Positions 58,800 through 64,000 of a stretch of DNA of 64,000 nucleotides are shown in pieces. The translations under genes were made by a program, and so were the position numbers. How positions within the stretch are numbered: position 1 is the stretch's first letter; every line of letters begins with the position of its first letter. Source of the stretch: Icerya purchasi (Eukaryota > Arthropoda > Insecta > Hemiptera > Monophlebidae). The notes beneath the pieces were generated by a model. It saw only the letters and a program-made list of their open reading frames with translations, made no database searches and was not told where the DNA came from. Where the stretch lies: assembly GCA_039619475.1 (NCBI GenBank), contig CM077115.1, positions 445,831,292-445,895,291 on the forward strand, in the 5' to 3' direction.

Positions 58800-59010
58800 A
58801 TAAAACTAGGTAGGTCATATAGCAAGATTAAAGAATGAATGATGGACTCGACTACTTTTTATTAATAATGTCTCACACATCTCAAACGTAAAAGGGAATA
58901 CGCCAATTAGTCAAGGAATAACAAATATTGAAACTCTCAGAATAGCTTGTAATAATACAGCATCATAATGGAAGCGATTAAAGGAAACCTTTATTTAGTA
59001 CAGGTCGCGA
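58800..59010 (+). pseudogene. RTE/CR1-type LINE C-terminal scrap
   Basis: Across frames: VGHIARLKNE near 58812, RKREY near 58890, and WKRLKETFI near 58970-58995. These match the final block of LINE polymerases ending GHIARL...W..L.E-F. Very short and decayed. Confidence 0.55.
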
Positions 59011-59014
59011 GACA

Positions 59015-60990
59015 GTAGCATATTTAAGTATACATTCGTTTATTATAAATATTATTTGCTATGCAAATTTTACACATTTTACTCTTCCTCTCTTTACAAA
59101 GATTATTTTGATTTTAATTCTGAATTACGTCTTAAGAATTACAAATACTTAAAACGCAGTTTAATTTCTACAAAAAATAGTGGAATTGAAAATATACGAA
59201 TTCATCATATTCCATATCGTTGTGTAACTAATTACAAACTAATTATACTTCGAAAAACATGGTAAAATATAGGAGCATTTCGAAAGAAGAAAAAAAAAAG
59301 AATGCGAAAACAACTTTCAAAAAACACTATTAAATCTTCAACTAACACTCGTAACTTTGTTACGATATACAAAAAATTTCAGATACTGTCTCTGCCCAAC
59401 TAAAAACAAGTCAGAGATATATTTAGTTAAGACATCGGAGAATGCTTAAAAAGCCGACTTTACTTGACTACACAGAATTTAGACACAAATTAAGCACAGC
59501 AATTCATTTGAAATCCTAAAACAAAATTACTAATAATTTTTTAATATGAATAAGAATAACGGATTATTTAGATTAAGCATAATTTTCACATCTAAATTCT
59601 ATAAAGCGTACAATTTATTAATAAAAATTTAAGCACCCCTCTCGTTGAATTCTAAAGCCCTCTCAATTCACAGTGTATATAGATATATGACATATCAACA
59701 AACGACGAAAATATAGAAGAAAATCCAATGCAGATTATACGGCGCATTTGATAACATAATATCGTTCAAACAGACAAAGAAAAGCAGCTATCAAGGCATT
59801 TTAACAAATGAGAAATCAATGTAAGAACAAAACTGTAGCGCCATCAGGAAATAAAAACAAACATATTTAAATACGGATGAAGTGAAATACAACTGTAAAA
59901 TACGTAGTAACCTCGCTGAAAGACTAATGTATGTATACCAAATAAATCACGTTGAATTTCAAAAATTCCAACAGAAAATTTGTACCAATATTAAAAAGTT
60001 ACTAGTATCAGTAAGAAAACATCTATGTCGATTTTTTTTCACAATCATAAAAACAGTATACAAAAACACCAAATACACATTTCTGTAATAATCTCGAATG
60101 AATTCCACTACACAAAAGTCCACTTTATGGTACAAATAATTCGAACGAACCATTTTAATTTCGATACATTACATACGACGTTGAAATATTAAATGAAACA
60201 GGAAACCTTTACTATCAAACATTGAAGTGTAGATATGAAATACAAAGAATAAAGGCATATTTTAATAATATACAGTTACATGTGTATAAAAAAGAAGTAA
60301 TCAGAATTTTTCAAAAATTCAAAGATAAACTTTAAACATATATATTAGAAATGAACGAATTTTTACGTGATCTGCGCACATAAACATCTTCAGTAAATAT
60401 ATGTATACGCCGAAACAAATTAAAACAAATAAAACTGTACGGTACAAACCTAATTTGTTACGTACTACATTCGAAACTCTTAACTTAAAACTCAACTTAC
60501 ATGTATATTAATAAAAAAAAAAAAAAAAAAAAAAAAACTATGTATATACGGATAGACTTTTATACCCATAAAACTAATATGGGAATACAAAAATATAGAG
60601 CCTCTTAAAATTGAAGATTAAAACATATTTTTCTTTCGACAACTGATAAAAAAAAATATGGTTCTAGTAGACAAATATTTATTATTGTCTAAAATTGCAT
60701 AAAGATAATGCTCAACTAATAAATAACTTAATGCATAATAATATGTTGAAGATTCGTCAATTTGTCTCTGACTCATAAACATCATAAACCCACAAGCAAA
60801 TGCAGTACAATTAATCAAAATAGATTCGTAATAAAAATATTTAATGAATACAGCGTTATATATATTTACCAAAACAACTTTTAGACGGTTGATAATAATA
60901 TCTGTATAAATATACATATATATATGTATGCATTACATAGAATACATATATGTACGCACACAAAAATAAAAACACAGCAAAAAATATTTG
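59015..60990. other. AT-rich, no gene supported
   Basis: Several open frames exist but are AT-rich by-products. Contains a poly(A) run of about 25 at 60513-60537. Confidence 0.5.
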
Positions 60991-60998
60991 CAACTTAC

Positions 60999-61073
60999 AT
61001 GAAAAACATCGCTTGTTTTTATAGGTTTAGTTCGTTCATCTACTATGATCAATTCTGCAGTGAAACTCGCCAT
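60999..61073 (-). CDS. Probable first coding exon of an unidentified minus-strand gene
   Basis: ATG at 61073-61071 in a fair initiation context (TTCAAATGGCG) opens 25 codons, MASFTAELIIVDERTKPIKT then SDVFH, ending in phase 0 at a strong donor (CAT|GTAAGTTG, donor at 60998-60997). The sequence is mixed-composition and protein-like in AT-rich surroundings. The frame on the other strand ending NEDEPFVKN is judged its shadow. It faces SWI5 head-to-head. The following exon was not found. It could be an upstream exon of the ZDHHC gene, whose exon A also starts in phase 0, but the residues do not resemble the N-termini I know for that family. Confidence 0.55.
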
Positions 61074-61827
61074 TTGAACGAACTAGAATCACCGAAAAAT
61101 GAAGACGAGCCTTTCGTAAAAAACTAAATAAAACTTCTTATCTGATCCACGCTAATACAAATATTACTTTTTTTAGAACAAACATTTATTCTTTAAAAAC
61201 TTTACAAATCAACCAACAGATGTAACAAAAATAACTGTTTTAAACGTCAAATTTAAACCGGAAGCAAAAAATGGGGCAACAGCAATAAAAATTAATAATT
61301 TTATAAACTTTTCGCTGAATGATTTAATATATGGCTTTTGCTTCTGACAGTAATATAACGCAGAAAACCCATAATAACACTGATATTTATGAGGCTTCTT
61401 AAACAATTTTCAAAAATACATTTTATATGAATGTAAACGAAAAATATTGAAAAAAATCCCGATTCAAATTTAATCGATCGATAATTTATTATTGGTATCG
61501 ATTAATGATGTTTATTGATAATTATAGGATTGAGTGAATAAATGTGAGAATAAATGAATTACAAAAAAAAAGCCTTCTAGTTTATGAAGTTACGAACGAT
61601 AAGTTTTCGGATAATCGTAGCTTATTTTATTGTTTCGTTTAATTAATAATTATAGTTTGGAAAAAAAAGCTCTCCGAAAAAGAAATATCTGCTTTCAACT
61701 ATTTATTTCCATATATACACAGTCGCTGATCGTTTTTTATTGTTATCATTGTGTTTAATAAAACATCAGCCCTCAAAGTAAGCTACATTTGAAATTTCAT
61801 TACGATTATAATAACCGCTTTCATGAA
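61074..61827. promoter_or_regulatory. Divergent intergenic region, likely shared promoter
   Basis: About 750 bases separate the start codons of the minus-strand exon and SWI5. No TATA box or other element could be singled out with confidence in this AT-rich DNA. A run CGATCGATAATTTATTATTGG near 61473 is palindromic at its start. Confidence 0.4.
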
Positions 61828-61962
61828 ATGGAGCGTGACAAAAATAATGGAATATTAAGTGACGATAAAGATGACGATAAAGATGACGATGATGCGAGCA
61901 AAACGGAAAATAATAAAAGCGATAAAGTATTAAATGACTGTAAGGAAACAGAGCCGCATAAG
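61828..61962 (+). CDS. SWI5: SWI5 exon 1
   Basis: 45 codons from ATG, ending ETEPHK before the GT at 61963. An imperfect repeat of GATGACGATAAA-type codons encodes the Asp/Lys-rich patch. Confidence 0.85.
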
Positions 61963-62324
61963 GTATTACAGTAGTAGTTATTTTTGTACATTCTCTTCTT
62001 CCTCTTTATGTGAGATCGAACGTGATATAAATTTTGTAAAATTTATGATAAATTTACTATTTTTTCGAAGTAATTTGAGTTATTTAAAATTTTACATAGG
62101 AAAAACATGAATTGTTGAAGGAATTATTAGAAGAAGAAAAACAGTTAGATGATCGAATCAACACACTTGTCGATGCAGCTATTCAGCGTGAAAATACTAT
62201 GAAAGCGCTTCATGATTATAACGACATAAAAGATGCTACGCAGATTGTTCTTGGACAGTTGGCCGAATTGTATGGTGATACAGTTAAAGAATTGCATGAG
62301 AAGTTTGAATTAATAGATAAGTGA
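61828..62324 (+). CDS. SWI5: SWI5-like DNA repair/recombination protein (spliced, 119 aa)
   Basis: Exons 61828-61962 and 62100-62324 join in phase 0 across a 137-base intron (donor AAG|GTATTA, acceptor TTTTACATAG). The product starts MERDKNNGILSDDKDDD, an acidic and disordered N-terminus. It then has a helical, coiled-coil-like stretch (EKHELLKELLEEEKQLDDRI) and the conserved Swi5 end: ALHDYNDIKDATQIVLGQLA, then YGDTVKELHEKFELIDK. The LH-YNDIKD--Q--LG-LA---G-T-KEL---F pattern identifies the family. SWI5 works in the nucleus with SFR1/MEI5 to stabilise RAD51 filaments in homologous recombination. The ATG at 61828 is the first in frame; an upstream exon ending near an AG at 61768-61769 is possible. 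AATAAA follows at 62347. Confidence 0.93.
62100..62324 (+). CDS. SWI5: SWI5 exon 2
   Basis: 74 codons plus TGA (62322-62324), beginning EKHELLKELLEEE just after the AG at 62098-62099. It holds the whole conserved Swi5 region. Confidence 0.95.
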   Translation, partial: EKHELLKELLEEEKQLDDRINTLVDAAIQRENTMKALHDYNDIKDATQIVLGQLAELYGDTVKELHEKFELIDK

Positions 62325-62346
62325 AATCGATTGAATGTGGAGTGCG

Positions 62347-62352
62347 AATAAA
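62347..62352 (+). promoter_or_regulatory. Polyadenylation signal of SWI5
   Basis: AATAAA 23 bases after the stop codon. Confidence 0.65.
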
Positions 62353-62399
62353 TTTGTGATACATTATTAAAACTTTATGGCTGCCGTTTGTTTATTTTG

Positions 62400-64000
62400 A
62401 AAACAGCTGGCCAAAGAAGTACATACGTGTAAAAACAAGAAAATTCTATTCAGTATTTCGGTGTTGATAGCGAATTATTTAAATTATTCGAATAATTTAT
62501 TAATGCGTATTTCAACGCATTCGTTATAATGCCTAGTAAAACAACTTATTAACTATACTATTTATGTACTGAGAAATGAAGGGACGTACTATACGTTTTA
62601 TATTGCTGTGCATTTATTATGGAGAATTTTGTTATTCCGAATAATGTTATATATTTTTTAATTTAATTTGATTTGTACACGGTATAATATATATGTTTTA
62701 TAAAACTAAACAATCGCATACTTAGTTATTACGGCTCATGATCGTACTAATTTTCCCGGATAAACCGGGAATTATGAATGAAAATTACAATGTCAGCCAC
62801 TATTAAATTATACTTTGTAAACTTGAATTTTTAATTTGAATACCATTTATATTTGTTTAACAGAACTAGCACTGGAAAATGTATAACGCAAAATATTTCG
62901 CTTTGTCTTAATGTTCAAAGAAAATCGCACAGTCCCAGTAGAAAACTATATATTACGTCGCTTATACTTGTTTTAATTAACATTTTGTAAAAGAATTCCT
63001 TAATTACAAATATATATATATACATCATAATTATGATTGCATAAGAGAATCAAAAAGAGCGCCATTAGTTTCGACCATTTCTGAAATGCTCAAATCTTAA
63101 TGGGAAAAAAAACTGAAGGGAGTTTAAATTCAATTTTGTTACATCCACATTCTGCGGAAATATTTCAGTTCAAGTGCAGAATTTAAAATCCGAACTGTAA
63201 CTTATTTTAAGACAGTTTAACATTTCGTATACACAAATATTTTATGCAAAATTTTTTATTACGAGTATAATCAGTAACACACATATAGTGTTTATTAATG
63301 TGTTTATGCGGGATAATTCATTTATGTAAATTATTAATACACATAAATCAAAATTATGGAAATTATTAATAGTATGAATATTAGCGAAAAATGTGTTGTT
63401 ATTTATAAAATAAATATGTGAAAAAAAATTTCGAAAGCCCCCCTTTCTAAAATTTTGGGCACGGGCCTGTATGGCAGCTATTCTAACATCGTCTTAAAAT
63501 TACCATAATTTACAATTTCAGTGTGAGTGTACTACTTTAAACCTACCGGTTTTGTATATGAAAAAAATGTTAATGATAAATTTAAGAATACGTCGATAGT
63601 TTAAATGCAGAGTTACGTTATTTAGTCTTGAGCTTTTTCGTGCAAAGGAAATATTTCATATAAGAGGATGATGAGAAAAATTTTGAAAAATTACACAACA
63701 GTTAAAAACAAAGGATATATCGCCACAAAAATCTTTCAATTGGTCCTATTAAAAAAATACGTCGATTAAATTTAGAAATGTAGCGATACATTCTTTGAAA
63801 AAGCAATTATTTCAAGCACGTTTTGTAATTATTTATTTTAATTATTATCAAATCTTTATACTAAAATGTCAATTCCTAAAAGCAGCGCGTTAAATCCTTT
63901 TTCATTTACACTATTTACGATCGACTTTTGTTAATTTTTACAGAGCAAAACTTTCTCTGCTACAGTCTTCATACTTCGGAATATTATTATTTAACGTATG
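62400..64000. other. AT-rich right flank, no gene seen
   Basis: No exon-like stretch on either strand; low-complexity sequence and short TA runs (63009-63022). Confidence 0.6.

Noticed and set aside
60618..60917. 99-codon minus-strand frame with hydrophobic stretches after a TATACAG acceptor
   Set aside because: Very AT-biased composition, and joining it in phase 0 to the exon at 60999 gives an early stop. Probably chance.
60924..61127. Plus-strand frame ending ESPKNEDEPFVKN, with an AG just before its better half
   Set aside because: The same bases read on the minus strand give an ATG-initiated exon with a strong donor, a better explanation; the plus frame is taken as its shadow.
1..64000. 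CRISPR arrays, bacterial operons, tRNA or rRNA genes
   Set aside because: No regularly spaced repeats, no operon-like gene packing and no intact cloverleaf were seen. The tRNA-like heads belong to SINEs.

Overview
This is nuclear DNA from an animal, most likely an insect. The sequence is strongly AT-rich, genes are split by introns with GT/AG boundaries, and most of the recognisable coding matter is decayed transposable elements of types common in arthropods: jockey-like and RTE-like LINEs, mariner, Tc1 and hAT transposons, and a tRNA-derived SINE. The species cannot be named from the sequence alone. Nothing bacterial or viral was seen.

Host genes. (1) A ZDHHC3/7-type (GODZ-like) protein S-palmitoyltransferase lies on the minus strand from 41888 down to its stop codon at 20360. 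Five exons were placed base by base: 41703-41888, 40794-40930, 36984-37068, 26036-26248 and 20360-20518. All have GT/AG splice sites and matching phases, and together they encode the catalytic DHHC domain, four membrane segments and the C-terminus. The first, N-terminal exon was not found. (2) A SWI5-like recombination/repair gene lies on the plus strand in two exons (61828-61962 and 62100-62324). (3) A probable first coding exon of an unidentified minus-strand gene (60999-61073) is arranged head-to-head with SWI5, with about 750 bp between the two start codons. (4) A weak candidate terminal exon of a plus-strand gene sits at the left edge (165-248).

Layout. 1.2-10.3 kb is a nest of transposons. 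A jockey-like LINE on the plus strand is interrupted by a Tc1 element (3568-5235, TA-flanked, with Sleeping Beauty-style IR/DR ends) and by a minus-strand hAT transposase, and its 3' part is cut by a mariner copy (9151 onward). An internally deleted relative of that mariner lies inverted at 1310-1831. 10.3-20.1 kb is AT-rich and almost featureless except for one LINE 3' scrap at 12.4 kb. 20.3-41.9 kb is the palmitoyltransferase gene. Its introns hold several LINE 3' ends (three copies of an RTE-like family ending in AAG-rich tails), three copies of a tRNA-like SINE, and microsatellites. 43-60 kb holds a hAT scrap, a structurally complete RTE-type LINE (45732-49975) flanked by a 13-bp target duplication and disabled by two in-frame stops and the lack of a start codon, a decayed jockey-like LINE with a poly(A) tail (52.6-54.0 kb), and an adjoining LINE ORF1 remnant with zinc knuckles. 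61-62.4 kb is the SWI5 locus, followed by AT-rich sequence to the end.

The host genes do not form a pathway together: palmitoylation at the Golgi and RAD51-type recombination are unrelated. Most structure here is transposon history. I found no convincing undescribed system. The most useful results are the two spliced gene models, the full-length LINE with its duplication, the IR/DR Tc1 element and the mariner deletion derivative.
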